Positions 1-8,767 are shown, counted from the stretch's first letter. The stretch is DNA of 45,725 nucleotides from JACZST01 sp036985755 (GCA_036985755.1 BTQG01000008.1:1-45725), one strand, 5' to 3'. The notes: a model not told the origin generated them from the letters alone. Made by a program: numbers and translations.

Positions 1-279
1 GCAGCGCTGGAGGGCACCCGGCTCCACGTCGAATTCGTATCGGTGGTCGCCGATCGTCACCACGGCCGTGTTGCCGGTGCCGGAGGCCGAGCTGCCGTCG
101 CCCGAGCCCGGGTTCTGGGCGAGAGTCGTATCCGGAGCGTCGGCAGCCTCGGCTGTGCTGTCGTTTGAAGTCGCCACGGTGGTTGTGGGATCGTCCGAGC
201 CCGAGCCGTCATCGCTCCCGCAAGCAGCGAGCACCAACACCAGCACAAGCAGCGAGCCGAGACCGTATACCTTCCTCAT
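1..279 (-). CDS. Secreted lipoprotein, 3' end beyond window
   Basis: The first 93 codons are visible and no stop is reached before base 1. The product starts MRKVYGLGSLLVLVLVLAAC, a lipoprotein signal peptide with lipobox LAAC, followed by a Ser/Asp/Thr/Gly-rich linker to about residue 70 and then the beginning of a folded domain (TAVVTIGDHRYEFDVEPG). An AAAGGAG Shine-Dalgarno sequence lies 7 nt before the ATG at 279. Function unknown: the visible folded part is too short to assign. Its orientation is opposite to SURF1, so 280-446 carries both promoters. Confidence 0.8.
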   Translation of the reverse strand, partial: MRKVYGLGSLLVLVLVLAACGSDDGSGSDDPTTTVATSNDSTAEAADAPDTTLAQNPGSGDGSSASGTGNTAVVTIGDHRYEFDVEPGALQRC

Positions 280-433
280 CGTGTGCTCCTTTGGTTAGGC
301 CCTCAATGGTTCGAGAGCATAGGTGTGGGTGTCCTACGCCTGCTTGCCGTGCTGAACGGTGACATGTGCCACAAACCACGGCCGAGCGGGAGTGATGCTT
401 TCAGCCTGGCGAGTGAAATGCTCAGCAGACTCC

Positions 434-439
434 TAGCCT
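434..439 (+). promoter_or_regulatory. -10 box TAGCCT, leaderless start of SURF1
   Basis: TAGCCT matches TANNNT and is followed by a 7-nt spacer and then the GTG at 447, so the mRNA should begin at or next to the start codon. No Shine-Dalgarno sequence is present. Confidence 0.5.
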
Positions 440-446
440 CGAAACG

Positions 447-1175
447 GTGAAACGCTATGCCTTCCTCAGATCCCCGGTCTGGATCGCCGGCATCATCATT
501 GCTCTGGTCACCGTTGTCGTCTTCGTCAACCTCGGGAGGTGGCAGCTTCGCCGGCTCGACGAGCGTCAGGCGATCAATGCCACCATCGAGGCGAGAAGCA
601 CGGCAGAGCCCGTGCAGCTCGAGGAAGCCATAGCCACCTACGGCGCCGACTCCGAGGCCCTTGCCTACCGCCGAGTGTTGGTGGCAGGCGACTACGACCT
701 GCCCGAAGAAGTACTCGTGCTCGTCACCACCCTCAACGGACGCTCCGGCCATGACGTGCTCACCCCGATTCGCGGCGCCGGTTTCACGCTCGCCGTCGAT
801 AGGGGGTGGGTTCCAATCGATACCGAAGGTCCTCCGGTCGTCGGCGCCGCGCCACCCACCGGGCCCGTCGTGGTTGTCGGGATGCTGCTGGAGGGGCAGA
901 CCTTTCGCGCCCTTGGCATACCGGAAGCCGACGGGTCCTACCAGCGGATCGGCCGCATCGATCTCGACGTGCTGGCGGGTCAGTGGGGAAGTGACCTGCT
1001 GCCGGTGTACCTGCTGCTCGAAAAGCAGGCACCGGCAGGTGGTGATCTGCCGCTGCTGCGACCACCCCCCGAGCCAAGCGAAGGCCCCCACCTCGGCTAT
1101 GCCGTTCAGTGGTTCATCTTCGCCGTGATCGTTGCCGTTGGGTTCCCGGCGCTCGTCTATCGCACCGGACGCTGA
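447..1175 (+). CDS. SURF1 family cytochrome c oxidase assembly protein
   Basis: The 242-residue product is the length of bacterial SURF1 proteins. It has an N-terminal membrane segment (about residues 10-30), the hallmark LGRWQLRRLDER just after it, a large extracytoplasmic part with VDRGWVP, and a second membrane segment at the C-terminus preceded by HLGYAVQWF. SURF1 proteins help insert heme a into subunit I of aa3-type oxidases; that role is family knowledge, and no oxidase subunits are present here. The GTG start at 447 fits a leaderless transcript. The last 19 bp overlap the convergent methyltransferase gene. Confidence 0.92.
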   Translation: MKRYAFLRSPVWIAGIIIALVTVVVFVNLGRWQLRRLDERQAINATIEARSTAEPVQLEEAIATYGADSEALAYRRVLVAGDYDLPEEVLVLVTTLNGRSGHDVLTPIRGAGFTLAVDRGWVPIDTEGPPVVGAAPPTGPVVVVGMLLEGQTFRALGIPEADGSYQRIGRIDLDVLAGQWGSDLLPVYLLLEKQAPAGGDLPLLRPPPEPSEGPHLGYAVQWFIFAVIVAVGFPALVYRTGR

Positions 1176-1738
1176 GCGACCACCACCGCGACCGGCCATT
1201 CGGTGGAGCCGTGGCCGTGGGGGAGCGTGAGCACCTCTGCGCGGGAGATCTCGAAGCCGTCGAAGGGGGAGACCAGCTCGTCGAGACTCACGAGATCTTC
1301 GGGCGGCCAAGGCGTGTCGGCGGACTCATCGAACTCGCACACATAGGCCGTTCCACCGGGGGCGACCGCGGCGACTGCCATCGCCAGGATTGCGTCGCGT
1401 CGGTTTCCCAGCGCATAGGTCGAGATCACCAGATCGAAAACGCCCTCCGGCTGCCAGAACCGGGCATCGGCGACCTCGAAGCGGATACCGGCCGGTGCGT
1501 CCTCACGGGCTCTGGCGATCGCGGTGGGTGCGATGTCGATGCCGAGCACCGACCAGCCACGCTCGGCCAGCCACCGGCTGTTCTGTCCCTCGCCGCAGCC
1601 GACATCGAGCGCGGTGCCCGGTTGGAAGCCGGCGGCGACCTCGGGGAGAAGCACGTCGACGGGCGTCTCGCCCGGTCCTTCGGCGTAGATCTCCTCCCAA
1701 TACTCGGGGGTCTCGTGGCCGTGCTCGCCTTCGCCCAT
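1157..1738 (-). CDS. Class I SAM-dependent methyltransferase
   Basis: A 193-residue protein of the small Rossmann methyltransferase type. Motif I is ALDVGCGEGQNSRWLAERGW (about residues 43-62), the acidic end of strand 2 is GIDIA, and motif II/III is VFDLVISTYALG. It resembles the TehB/UbiE-like single-domain class with an N-terminal PEYWEEIYAEG helix that normally closes over the substrate. The substrate cannot be told. It converges on SURF1 with a 19-bp overlap. The start is the first ATG; no clear Shine-Dalgarno sequence is seen. Confidence 0.85.
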   Translation of the reverse strand: MGEGEHGHETPEYWEEIYAEGPGETPVDVLLPEVAAGFQPGTALDVGCGEGQNSRWLAERGWSVLGIDIAPTAIARAREDAPAGIRFEVADARFWQPEGVFDLVISTYALGNRRDAILAMAVAAVAPGGTAYVCEFDESADTPWPPEDLVSLDELVSPFDGFEISRAEVLTLPHGHGSTEWPVAVVVAQRPVR

Positions 1739-1848
1739 CGTCAGCTCTGGCCGTCCTTCCAGGTCTTCTTGGCTGAGGAAATTGCGGTCCCTCCCAACCG
1801 GTATGGGCCGGATTTCGGTTCGAACAGCCGGCCTCGCACGGTCCTCGT

Positions 1849-2856
1849 CTACTTTTTTGCCCAGGTGATCGCGTGAAACGGGTTGATTTCGACGACTCCT
1901 GTTTCGGCGAAGCCGTGGCGGTCGTAGAGATCGAGGTAGTAGCTCACCGAGAGCAGTTGGTCATCGATCAACGCTTCGAAGAACTGGATGCCCGACATGA
2001 CCCGACCAGGCACGGTTTTCAGGCCTTCTCCCGACTCTGGGAACGGGAAGTCGGAGTTGAGGAAGTAACCGCCGGGTTGCAGAGCCCGATAGACGGCTGC
2101 GGTCACGGTGTCTATGTCGCGGCATTCGTGCATTGACACGTTGATTGTTATCGCGTCGAACGCCTCTTCGTCGTTGAGATCTTCCATTGCGGAGTTGATG
2201 AGATGGACTCTGCTGCCCATCCCGGCGTCGTCGACGCGCTCCTGGGCGGATCTCAACGAGTGAGCGTCACCATCCAGGCCCACAAGATCGAGGTTGGGAT
2301 ACTCGGTGCCGAGACGCACCAGGCCGATTCCGGTCCCACACGCCAACTCGAGAGCCTTGGCCCCGGCGGCGAGCCGGTCCGCTGCGCCCGGAACCTGAGA
2401 GACACCGCCGGGTATGAACCGGGTGTTGAAGGCTCCGCCGGTCTCGCCAACAGCGGCGATCCAGGCGGGGCTGGTCTGGTCCCACCAGATCCGCTCACCG
2501 GACGCGAATTTCTCGGCGAACGTGTCGAATATCTCGGGCTCGGTCAGCACTTTGAACATACCGCCGACGTATCCGGGCGAGCTCTGGTCGAGGAGCAATT
2601 CCTCGATGTGGCGAGCCAGGGTGTATGCACCGGCGTCGTGACCCTCCAGCACGCCTGCGGCGAACGCCGAGCGGCACCATACTTCCGTATACAGTTTGTC
2701 CATTGCCGCCGCCTGGGCGAGGTCAGAGGAACTGATCGGGCCTTGTTCAGCGATGAGCTCGAAGAGCCCATGATCGAGGCCCATTCGGATGGTCCTCGTT
2801 GCGACGTACCCGGCTGCGTTGCTCAACAACGCCCCGGCTTGTTCTCGCGGCTCCAT
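1849..2856 (-). CDS. Two-domain methyltransferase with N-terminal winged helix
   Basis: 335 residues. The N-terminal third (AAGYVATRTIRMGLDHGLFE, then SSSDLAQAAAM) is the dimerisation/winged-helix domain found in small-molecule O-methyltransferases and Rv2258c-like proteins. The SAM domain follows, with LELACGTGIGLVRLG near residue 170, DLVGLDGD at strand 2 and FDAITINVSMHE at motif II. GGAGGGAG is well placed before the ATG. Substrate unknown. The gene is followed by the smaller methyltransferase on the same strand after about 110 bp, so they may be co-transcribed. Confidence 0.85.
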   Translation of the reverse strand: MEPREQAGALLSNAAGYVATRTIRMGLDHGLFELIAEQGPISSSDLAQAAAMDKLYTEVWCRSAFAAGVLEGHDAGAYTLARHIEELLLDQSSPGYVGGMFKVLTEPEIFDTFAEKFASGERIWWDQTSPAWIAAVGETGGAFNTRFIPGGVSQVPGAADRLAAGAKALELACGTGIGLVRLGTEYPNLDLVGLDGDAHSLRSAQERVDDAGMGSRVHLINSAMEDLNDEEAFDAITINVSMHECRDIDTVTAAVYRALQPGGYFLNSDFPFPESGEGLKTVPGRVMSGIQFFEALIDDQLLSVSYYLDLYDRHGFAETGVVEINPFHAITWAKK

Positions 2857-2904
2857 GTCTCTCCCTCCGGGCGATAGCTGTACGGGCCTATGCGGCGTAG
2901 ACGT

Positions 2905-3453
2905 CTACTTGCCGGACGCCTTCCATGCCTTCTTGCGCTCTTTCAGTTCGGTCAGGTCCTCGGGCTTCTCGATGTCGGCAATCGAAGGCCAGTCGGGCAG
3001 GTACTGCTCGTACCCGCTTGGCTGGACCTGGAACTGGTTGGCGAGGACTCCGATGGTGAGCCTGGCCTTGTACTCACCGAAACCCGGGACGGCGACCAGG
3101 TTGGCGAGAAGCTCATCGCCAGACGAGGCCTCTGTCCACAGTGACGAAGCGTCGCCGCCGTTCTCGTCCACGACGTATTGCGCCACGCTCTGGACGCGTT
3201 TTGCCATGTTGGCAGGGAAGCGGTGGAGCGCAGGACGTTCGCGGAACACGGCTTCGAGCGCGTCAGGGTCCATCTCGGCGATGGACACCGGGTCGAGGGA
3301 ATCACCGAGCCGCTGCTTCAGCACATACGGGCCGGCGAAGGCCTTTTGTGTAGGAACTTGCTGATAGAGCGTCAAGCCAACGACGAGAGCGAACGGGTCC
3401 TCTGCGATGAGGGCATTCGCCTCGGGTTCGGTTGTGAAATAGATGTCCGGCAT
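2905..3453 (-). CDS. HhH-GPD-type base-excision repair family protein
   Basis: 182 residues, resembling the actinobacterial HhH-GPD family (TIGR03252 type). The N-terminus reads ALVVGLTLYQQVPTQKAFAG, the glycosylase-like helix with a QQ/Q pair; the helix-hairpin-helix is LVAVPGFGEYKA, and the C-terminus is Lys-rich (ELKERKKAWKASGK). The strictly conserved catalytic Asp of classical HhH-GPD glycosylases cannot be placed with confidence. A TATCTT box 6 nt upstream of the ATG indicates a leaderless mRNA. No partner gene is evident. Confidence 0.8.
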   Translation of the reverse strand: MPDIYFTTEPEANALIAEDPFALVVGLTLYQQVPTQKAFAGPYVLKQRLGDSLDPVSIAEMDPDALEAVFRERPALHRFPANMAKRVQSVAQYVVDENGGDASSLWTEASSGDELLANLVAVPGFGEYKARLTIGVLANQFQVQPSGYEQYLPDWPSIADIEKPEDLTELKERKKAWKASGK

Positions 3454-3459
3454 TCGGGG

Positions 3460-3465
3460 AAGATA
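3460..3465 (-). promoter_or_regulatory. -10 box TATCTT, leaderless start of HhH-GPD gene
   Basis: On the minus strand TATCTT is separated by CCCCGA (6 nt) from the ATG at 3453. Confidence 0.5.
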
Positions 3466-3584
3466 CCGCAGTCAGCGGACATCCGAGACGGCGCGAAAAG
3501 GCGCGGCCTCCGGATTCTGTCCCTGAAGCTTCTCCCTGGCGGGTCTGTTCGTTGATGGTCATCGGCTCAGCCCCGCCAGGAGAG

Positions 3585-4370
3585 TTAGAGAAACCTGTGA
3601 CCCAACGAGCGAAATGATCGGTACGACTCCGGAGTCGGAGTCGAGCGGTACGACCTCTCCGATGTGGATGCGATTTCGCTGCGTTCCTCTGGCCGTTTTG
3701 TCCGTTGCAGGACGGCAATCGGAAGACGTTTTGCCACGACATCAGACACTTTGAGGTACAGCTCGTGGTGTGTCTCGTTTGGCTCGATAGCTATCAAGCT
3801 CTGATCGAGAATCGAGCCGGTATCGATGCCCTCATCGATCTCATGGATCGTGATGCCCGTTGATTGCAATCCCTCGGCCATTGCCCAGAAGACCGGGTTC
3901 TTGCCCGCCAGGGCAGGTAGAAGTGAGGGATGCACATTGATGGTTCCAAGTCGCGGTGCCGAGAAGGTCTCCGGGTCGAGGATCTCTCCGTAGAAGAGGC
4001 TGATCAGCATGTCGACACCCAGGTCGTGAATTGTGGTTCGAAACTCCTTGGAGTTCGCCGTTGACATGCTGAGACGGTCGAGTCCCATTGCCTCCAGATC
4101 GCCGATCAGGGGCATTTCCAGGTCCACGGCTGCTACGTCTGAGCGGAGCTCGGCCTTGCGTTGGCGTCGGAGTCGCGACAGTGCGCCTGCTCGATCGATC
4201 GTGTAGCGAGGGCCCGAAACGTTCAGAGCGTTGCGCAGGCGGCTCGCGATGGGATCGCCTGGCTCCCTGGTCCACACGCCTACGACGTCATGATCCTCCC
4301 GAAGCGACGACCTGGCCAAGATTCTCGGTGCGTAGAACGATCCCTCATCGATGATGACTCCGAGTCTCAC
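3585..4370 (-). CDS. Formyltransferase family protein
   Basis: 261 residues from a GTG start at 4370 (VRLGVIIDEGSFYAPRIL); an open extension upstream reads as an Arg-rich non-protein sequence and is rejected. The formyl-transferase core is clear: INVHPSLLPALAGKNPVFWA, then GITIHEIDEGIDTGSIL, containing the Asn-His...Asp catalytic set known from methionyl-tRNA formyltransferase and GAR transformylase. There is no MTF C-terminal domain, so it more likely acts on a sugar or other amine. The C-terminal SYRSTPTPESYRSFRSLG is typical of stand-alone formyltransferases. The upstream 226 bp separates it from the divergent editing protein. Confidence 0.85.
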   Translation of the reverse strand: MRLGVIIDEGSFYAPRILARSSLREDHDVVGVWTREPGDPIASRLRNALNVSGPRYTIDRAGALSRLRRQRKAELRSDVAAVDLEMPLIGDLEAMGLDRLSMSTANSKEFRTTIHDLGVDMLISLFYGEILDPETFSAPRLGTINVHPSLLPALAGKNPVFWAMAEGLQSTGITIHEIDEGIDTGSILDQSLIAIEPNETHHELYLKVSDVVAKRLPIAVLQRTKRPEERSEIASTSERSYRSTPTPESYRSFRSLGHRFL

Positions 4371-4596
4371 GACGAATCGTCTTCCCTCTCGGCCAGATCT
4401 GGGCTGGCCTCGCCAGCGCTCGATCGACCCCGCAGCGCGGATGGGCCACGAAACACGGCTGCCGACATCGCCATCCAACTGGCCGGGACGCTCTCGGTGG
4501 AGCCCCAGCCCACGAGTAAGACAAACGCGTCCGGCATGTGGTCTCCACAGGTTGCTCTTTCCCGTATCGTACGCGCCGACACCGAGGAGGGTGCCC

Positions 4597-5310
4597 ATGA
4601 CCGAGCGAATCTATTCGACCGACGCCTACGCCAGGACGATGGGCGCCGTTGTTCTCGAATCGGACCGCGACGACGGGCGGGTGCTTCTCGACCGGACCGT
4701 CTTCTATCCCGGCGGTGGAGGACAGCCCCATGATGTCGGAGACCTCGTGATCGGCGATGACCGGCTTCCCGTGACCCGGGTAGCCCAGGACCTCAAAGGT
4801 GTCTGGCACTGGGTGGAGGGGGCGCTTCCCGGCGCGGGCACGACGCTGGTCGGCGAGGTGGATTGGGATCGTCGCTACGAGTTGATGCGCACCCACACTG
4901 CGATGCATGCCATGTGTGGCGTGGTATGGCATCGATTCCACAGCCCTGTCACCGGTGGGAACATGAAGCCGGGGGAGGGGCGCCTCGACTTCGAGATCCC
5001 AGAGTGGGACCCTGATGACCGGCAACCGATCGAGGATGAGCTCAACCGGCAGCTGGCTCAAGGGCGTGACGTGGAGGTCAGCTTCCTGCCCCGCGCCGAG
5101 GCCGACGCCGACCCCAGTCTGATCCGGACCAAGGTCAACCTGCTGCCGCCGTCATTGACCGAGGTCAGGGTCATCGACATCGTCGGGCTCGACCGCCAGG
5201 CAGACGGCGGCACCCATGTTGGCTCGACGTCTGAGGTCGGCGGTATCCGGATCACAAAGACCGAATCCAAGGGCCGGGGCTTCCGCCGCATTCGATTCGA
5301 CCTGGTGTGA
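4597..5310 (+). CDS. Alanyl-tRNA editing protein (AlaX-like)
   Basis: 237 residues. An AlaX/AlaRS editing-domain protein hydrolyses Ser (or Gly) mischarged on tRNA-Ala. Diagnostic segments are TVFYPGGGGQPHDVG (about residue 33), RTHTAMHAM with the HxxxH zinc ligands, GGNMKPGEGRLDFE, and ADGGTHVGSTSEVG near the C-terminus. In most homologues the last motif is CGGTH with Cys as zinc ligand; here it is Asp. GGAGG lies 7 nt before the ATG. The gene is transcribed away from the formyltransferase. Confidence 0.9.
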   Translation: MTERIYSTDAYARTMGAVVLESDRDDGRVLLDRTVFYPGGGGQPHDVGDLVIGDDRLPVTRVAQDLKGVWHWVEGALPGAGTTLVGEVDWDRRYELMRTHTAMHAMCGVVWHRFHSPVTGGNMKPGEGRLDFEIPEWDPDDRQPIEDELNRQLAQGRDVEVSFLPRAEADADPSLIRTKVNLLPPSLTEVRVIDIVGLDRQADGGTHVGSTSEVGGIRITKTESKGRGFRRIRFDLV

Positions 5311-5407
5311 GCGTCACCGGTCTCCGGCCCGAGCAGGTCGCGGCTGGTCGTGCCCGTGGCGGGCCCCCGACCCAACACCCCCGGTAGGCGCGGGATGGTC
5401 GAACGTC

Positions 5408-6100
5408 TCAGCCACTTCGCTGGTTTCCGAACTCGACCATGAATTCGTCCAGGGACTTGCGGGTGAGGTTGGGCACCTCGGTCCCCTCGGCTGGATAACC
5501 AACGGGAAATAGGATGAACGGGCGCTCGTTGGGTGGCCGGTCCAGCAGCCGGGTGAGGAACGCCATCGGGCTCGGGGTGTGGGCAAGGGTCACCAGCCCG
5601 ATGCGGTGCAGCGCGGCGATGAACAGCCCGCAGGCGATGCCAACGGATTCCTTGACGTAGAAGTTGTGCAATCGGTCGCCGTGTTCGGTGGTGCCGTACC
5701 GTTGCTCGAAGACGACGACGAGCCACGGCGCGGTCTCCAGGAACGGTTTCGTCCAGTCGGTGCCGAGCGGCTCGAGGGCCCGGCGCCACTCCTCGGGTAG
5801 GCGGCCCCCTTCGTAGTTCTCTCGTTCTTCGTTCTCGGCGGCGATACGGATGTCGTGTTTGGTGTCGGCGGCTCCAACCAGCACAAACGTCCACGGTTGC
5901 CGGTGAGCCCCGGACGGGGCTGTGGAGGCGGCTCGGATCGCATATACGACCGCGTCGCGGGGCACCGCCTCATCGGAGAAGGTGCGAACCGAGCGGCGGG
6001 TGTCCATCTCCTCGTACACAGCCCTGGCCGCGGCCACGATGTCGGTTGGCCGGAGTGGGGGCACGAACGGTATCGGCTCGTAGCGTTGCATGGCGCTCAT
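5408..6100 (-). CDS. Nitroreductase family FMN oxidoreductase
   Basis: About 230 residues from ATG 6100 (MSAMQRYEPIPFVPP); ATG 6091 or TTG 6160 are alternatives, none with a Shine-Dalgarno sequence. Family signatures: RRSVRTFSDEAVPRDAV, then ASTAPSGAHRQPWTFVLVG (FMN phosphate and ring contacts) and PVGYPAEGTEVP near the end. The sequence resembles the iodotyrosine-deiodinase/BluB-like branch more than classical NfsB. The substrate cannot be inferred. It is divergent from the TlpA operon, sharing a short palindromic promoter region. Confidence 0.85.
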   Translation of the reverse strand: MSAMQRYEPIPFVPPLRPTDIVAAARAVYEEMDTRRSVRTFSDEAVPRDAVVYAIRAASTAPSGAHRQPWTFVLVGAADTKHDIRIAAENEERENYEGGRLPEEWRRALEPLGTDWTKPFLETAPWLVVVFEQRYGTTEHGDRLHNFYVKESVGIACGLFIAALHRIGLVTLAHTPSPMAFLTRLLDRPPNERPFILFPVGYPAEGTEVPNLTRKSLDEFMVEFGNQRSG

Positions 6101-6161
6101 TGTCGTGGTGGCGTCGGCGTCTCGACAAATGTCGCCCATGTGACAGAGCGAGCACGTCAAT

Positions 6162-6174
6162 CGATAGGATATCG
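6162..6174. promoter_or_regulatory. Palindrome CGATA-GGA-TATCG, shared divergent promoter
   Basis: A 5-3-5 perfect inverted repeat between the divergent nitroreductase and tlpA-like genes. Read on the plus strand it contains TAGGAT, and on the minus strand TATCCT; both match the TANNNT -10 pattern. It may serve both directions or bind a repressor. Confidence 0.35.
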
Positions 6175-6184
6175 TTAGCTGACC

Positions 6185-6697
6185 GTGCGCAGATCGTTCC
6201 TAACGCTCATTGTCGGGCTCGCCGTGGTGGCCGCTGCGTGCACTTCGACGCCATCGGGGTCGGGGACCGATGAGGCACCGCAGGGAGACCCGGCGCCGAC
6301 GGCTTCTTTTGTCATGTTCGATGGATCCACCGCAACGCTGGCCGATTACCAGGGTCGACCGGTTGTGGTCAATTTCTGGGCTTCCTGGTGTCCGTCTTGC
6401 GTCGCAGAGATGTCGGCGGCGTTCAAGCCGGCACAAGAACAGCTCGGCGATCAGGTAGCGTTCCTCGGCATGAATCTGCAGGACGATCGCGAGCGGGCGC
6501 TCAGCCTCGTGGAAGAGACCGGGGTTCTCTTCGACCTCGGGGAAGACCAGACCGGTGAGCTGTATCTCGAGTTCGGCGGGATCGGCATGCCGTTCACCGC
6601 CTTCATCGATGCCGAGGGGAACGTCGTCAAGGACCACAACGGTCCGCTTTCCGAACAGCAACTCGTGGAGCTGATCCAGGAAACACTGCTGCCGTGA
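6185..6697 (+). CDS. TlpA/ResA-like thioredoxin lipoprotein
   Basis: 170 residues starting at GTG 6185. It has an N-terminal signal with VAAAC lipobox at Cys19, a short linker, then a thioredoxin fold: FVMFDGSTATLADYQGRPVV, active site NFWASWCPSC (CxxC), and the cis-Pro loop GIGMPFTAFIDAEG. Such proteins reduce disulfides outside the membrane, for cytochrome c maturation or other thiol clients. The stop overlaps the start of the CcdA-like gene (GTGA), so the two are translationally coupled and CcdA is the expected electron donor. Confidence 0.9.
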   Translation: MRRSFLTLIVGLAVVAAACTSTPSGSGTDEAPQGDPAPTASFVMFDGSTATLADYQGRPVVVNFWASWCPSCVAEMSAAFKPAQEQLGDQVAFLGMNLQDDRERALSLVEETGVLFDLGEDQTGELYLEFGGIGMPFTAFIDAEGNVVKDHNGPLSEQQLVELIQETLLP

Positions 6698-7560
6698 TCG
6701 AGGCTCCAATCGCTCTGGCGTTTGCCGCCGGTCTCGTGGCGACGGTCAACCCATGTGGGTTCGCCATGCTGCCCGCATACCTGTCGTATTTCATCGGAAT
6801 CGAGGACCACAGCGGAAGGGCTGCGCCCGCTCGAAGCGCTCTGACCGTGGGTGCGGTGGTGTCATCCGGGTTTATCTTCGTGTTCGGCGTGGCCGGGGTG
6901 CTCATCACGCTCGGACTGCGGTTCGTGATCGATCTCATCCCATGGTTTGCCATCGTGGTCGGTTTCGGCGTCATCGGCCTCGGTATCGCCATGCTCTTTG
7001 GCTACCAACTGAGTGTTGGGCTTCCCAAGGCGAAACGAGCAAGAACCGACAAGGGGTACCGCTCGGTATTCGCTTTTGGTGTGTCCTACGCCGTGGCATC
7101 GCTCTCGTGCACTCTTCCCGTGTTCTTGACCGTGGTAGCGACTCAGGTGACTCGCGGGTCATTCGTCGGGGGCATCGCTACCTTCCTCGCCTACGGCGCG
7201 GGAATGTCCCTGGTCCTGGTCGGTGTGACTGTTGCTCTCGCCTTCGGAAAACAAGGGCTCGTTGCCCAGCTGAAGAGCAGCATGAAGTACATCGGGAAGG
7301 TATCGGGTGCGCTGCTGATTCTCGCCGGCGGCTACATCGTTTGGTTCTGGGCCGTCAACATCACCTCGGGTGCCGGTGCGCTCGGTTCGACAGGGCCCTT
7401 CCGCATCGTCGAGGAGCTTTCGCAGCGGACGCAAAACCTCGTCGCGGCAAGTCCTTTGGTGGTGGGCGCGGTCCTGGTTGCGGTGGTTATTTCGGGTATC
7501 GTCGCTGCAACCGTTTCCGGCCGTCGTCAAGTCCGCCAGGGAGTCGATGTCCACGACTGA
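6694..7560 (+). CDS. CcdA/DsbD-like cytochrome c biogenesis membrane protein
   Basis: 288 residues with about six membrane helices. The first helix carries TVNPCGFAMLPAYLSYFIG and a later one SLSCTLPVFLTVV: the two intramembrane Cys of CcdA that pass electrons from cytoplasmic thioredoxin to extracytoplasmic thiols. GTG start at 6694 overlaps the tlpA-like stop by 4 bp. The C-terminus (GRRQVRQGVDVHD) overlaps the MFS start by 14 bp. One operon with its neighbours. Confidence 0.9.
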   Translation: MIEAPIALAFAAGLVATVNPCGFAMLPAYLSYFIGIEDHSGRAAPARSALTVGAVVSSGFIFVFGVAGVLITLGLRFVIDLIPWFAIVVGFGVIGLGIAMLFGYQLSVGLPKAKRARTDKGYRSVFAFGVSYAVASLSCTLPVFLTVVATQVTRGSFVGGIATFLAYGAGMSLVLVGVTVALAFGKQGLVAQLKSSMKYIGKVSGALLILAGGYIVWFWAVNITSGAGALGSTGPFRIVEELSQRTQNLVAASPLVVGAVLVAVVISGIVAATVSGRRQVRQGVDVHD

Positions 7561-8767
7561 AGTCGATCACAGCGCCCAGCGCCGTGCGCTCGTCGGTATT
7601 GCGGGGGCACAGTTGTTCGCCCTTGCGCTGTGGTTCTCTGCCTCCGCGGTCGCCCCACAACTCGAGATCGTGTGGGACCTTTCCATGGGCGAGGTCACCT
7701 GGCTGACCCTCACCGTGCAGCTCGGTTTTGTCGCCGGTGCGCTCGGAATTGCAATGAGCGGCATCGCCGACTCCGTTCCGGCGCGCCGGTTGTTCACGGT
7801 GTCGGCGATTGCCGCTGCCGGCGCCAATGCGGCGCTTTTGCTGGTGACCCCGGCGACGGTCCCGCTTGCGTTCCTTCTTCGCTTTGCCACCGGCGCCCTG
7901 CTCGCCGGGGTGTACCCGAGCGGGCTCAAGGTCATGGCCGGGTGGTTCCGGACCGGACGTGGGATGGCCCTTGGTGCTCTCGTTGGGGCCCTGACCATCG
8001 GCAGCGCCGCCCCGCACCTGGTTCGAGGCCTCGGCTTTGGCTGGGAGGGCGTGATCCTGGTGTCGTCAGCCCTGACGATGATCGCGGCGGGGGGAATGGC
8101 GTTCGTGGTCGATGATGGCCCCTTCGAGGTTCCCGTGTCGCCGTTCTCCTGGGCCCACGTCCGTGGGGTCGTTCGCAATCGTGGCTTCCGGCTCTCCACG
8201 TACGGCTACCTCGGCCACATGTGGGAGTTGTACGCGATGTGGACGTGGACGGCGGCGTTCCTTGCCGCCAGCGCGGTGGCAGGGGGATACAGCACGGGGT
8301 GGGTTCCCACGGCGACCTTCGCCATCATCGCCATCGGCGGAATCGGGTCCTACGGCGCGGGAATCATCGCCGACCGCACGGGAAGGACCGGCGTTGCCGG
8401 GTGGTCGATGGCCGTCTCCGGTTCGTGTGCCCTGCTCACACCACTGCTCTTTGGCCTGTCACCCCTGATCGTTGTGCCCGTATTCCTGGTGTGGGGTCTG
8501 ACCGTTGTTTCCGACTCTGCGCAGTTCTCGACCATGGTCACCGAGACGGTGTCGGCGGAGCTTCGCGGTACGGCGTTGGCGCTACAGACCGGGCTCGGCT
8601 TTCTGCTCACTCTGGTCACCATCGCCGGGGTGCCCGCCATCGTGGAACAGTGGGGCTGGCAGTGGGCGTTCCCGTGGCTGGCGATCGGGCCCGTCGTCGG
8701 CGTAGCCGCCATGGTGGCGCTGCGCCGGTCTTCCTACGCCGTCATGCTGGCCGGAGGCAGGGGCTGA
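7547..8767 (+). CDS. MFS transporter
   Basis: 406 residues from ATG 7547 (MSTTEVDHS), preceded by AGGGAG; an upstream in-frame extension lies inside ccdA and is rejected. Twelve hydrophobic segments are expected; typical MFS pieces are SGIADSVPARRLF (motif A-like between TM2 and TM3), GVYPSGLKVMAGWFRTGRGM and the second-half IIADRTGRTGVAGW. The substrate is not predictable. It follows ccdA with 14 bp overlap. Confidence 0.88.
   Translation: MSTTEVDHSAQRRALVGIAGAQLFALALWFSASAVAPQLEIVWDLSMGEVTWLTLTVQLGFVAGALGIAMSGIADSVPARRLFTVSAIAAAGANAALLLVTPATVPLAFLLRFATGALLAGVYPSGLKVMAGWFRTGRGMALGALVGALTIGSAAPHLVRGLGFGWEGVILVSSALTMIAAGGMAFVVDDGPFEVPVSPFSWAHVRGVVRNRGFRLSTYGYLGHMWELYAMWTWTAAFLAASAVAGGYSTGWVPTATFAIIAIGGIGSYGAGIIADRTGRTGVAGWSMAVSGSCALLTPLLFGLSPLIVVPVFLVWGLTVVSDSAQFSTMVTETVSAELRGTALALQTGLGFLLTLVTIAGVPAIVEQWGWQWAFPWLAIGPVVGVAAMVALRRSSYAVMLAGGRG

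Noticed and set aside
303..1310. Long minus-strand frame opposite SURF1
   Set aside because: Composition is Arg/Gly/His-rich, no family motif, and it lies antisense to a well-conserved gene.
4371..4598. N-terminal extension of the formyltransferase to 4598
   Set aside because: The extra 76 residues are unlike protein; the Rossmann-like beginning VRLGVIIDEG follows GTG 4370.
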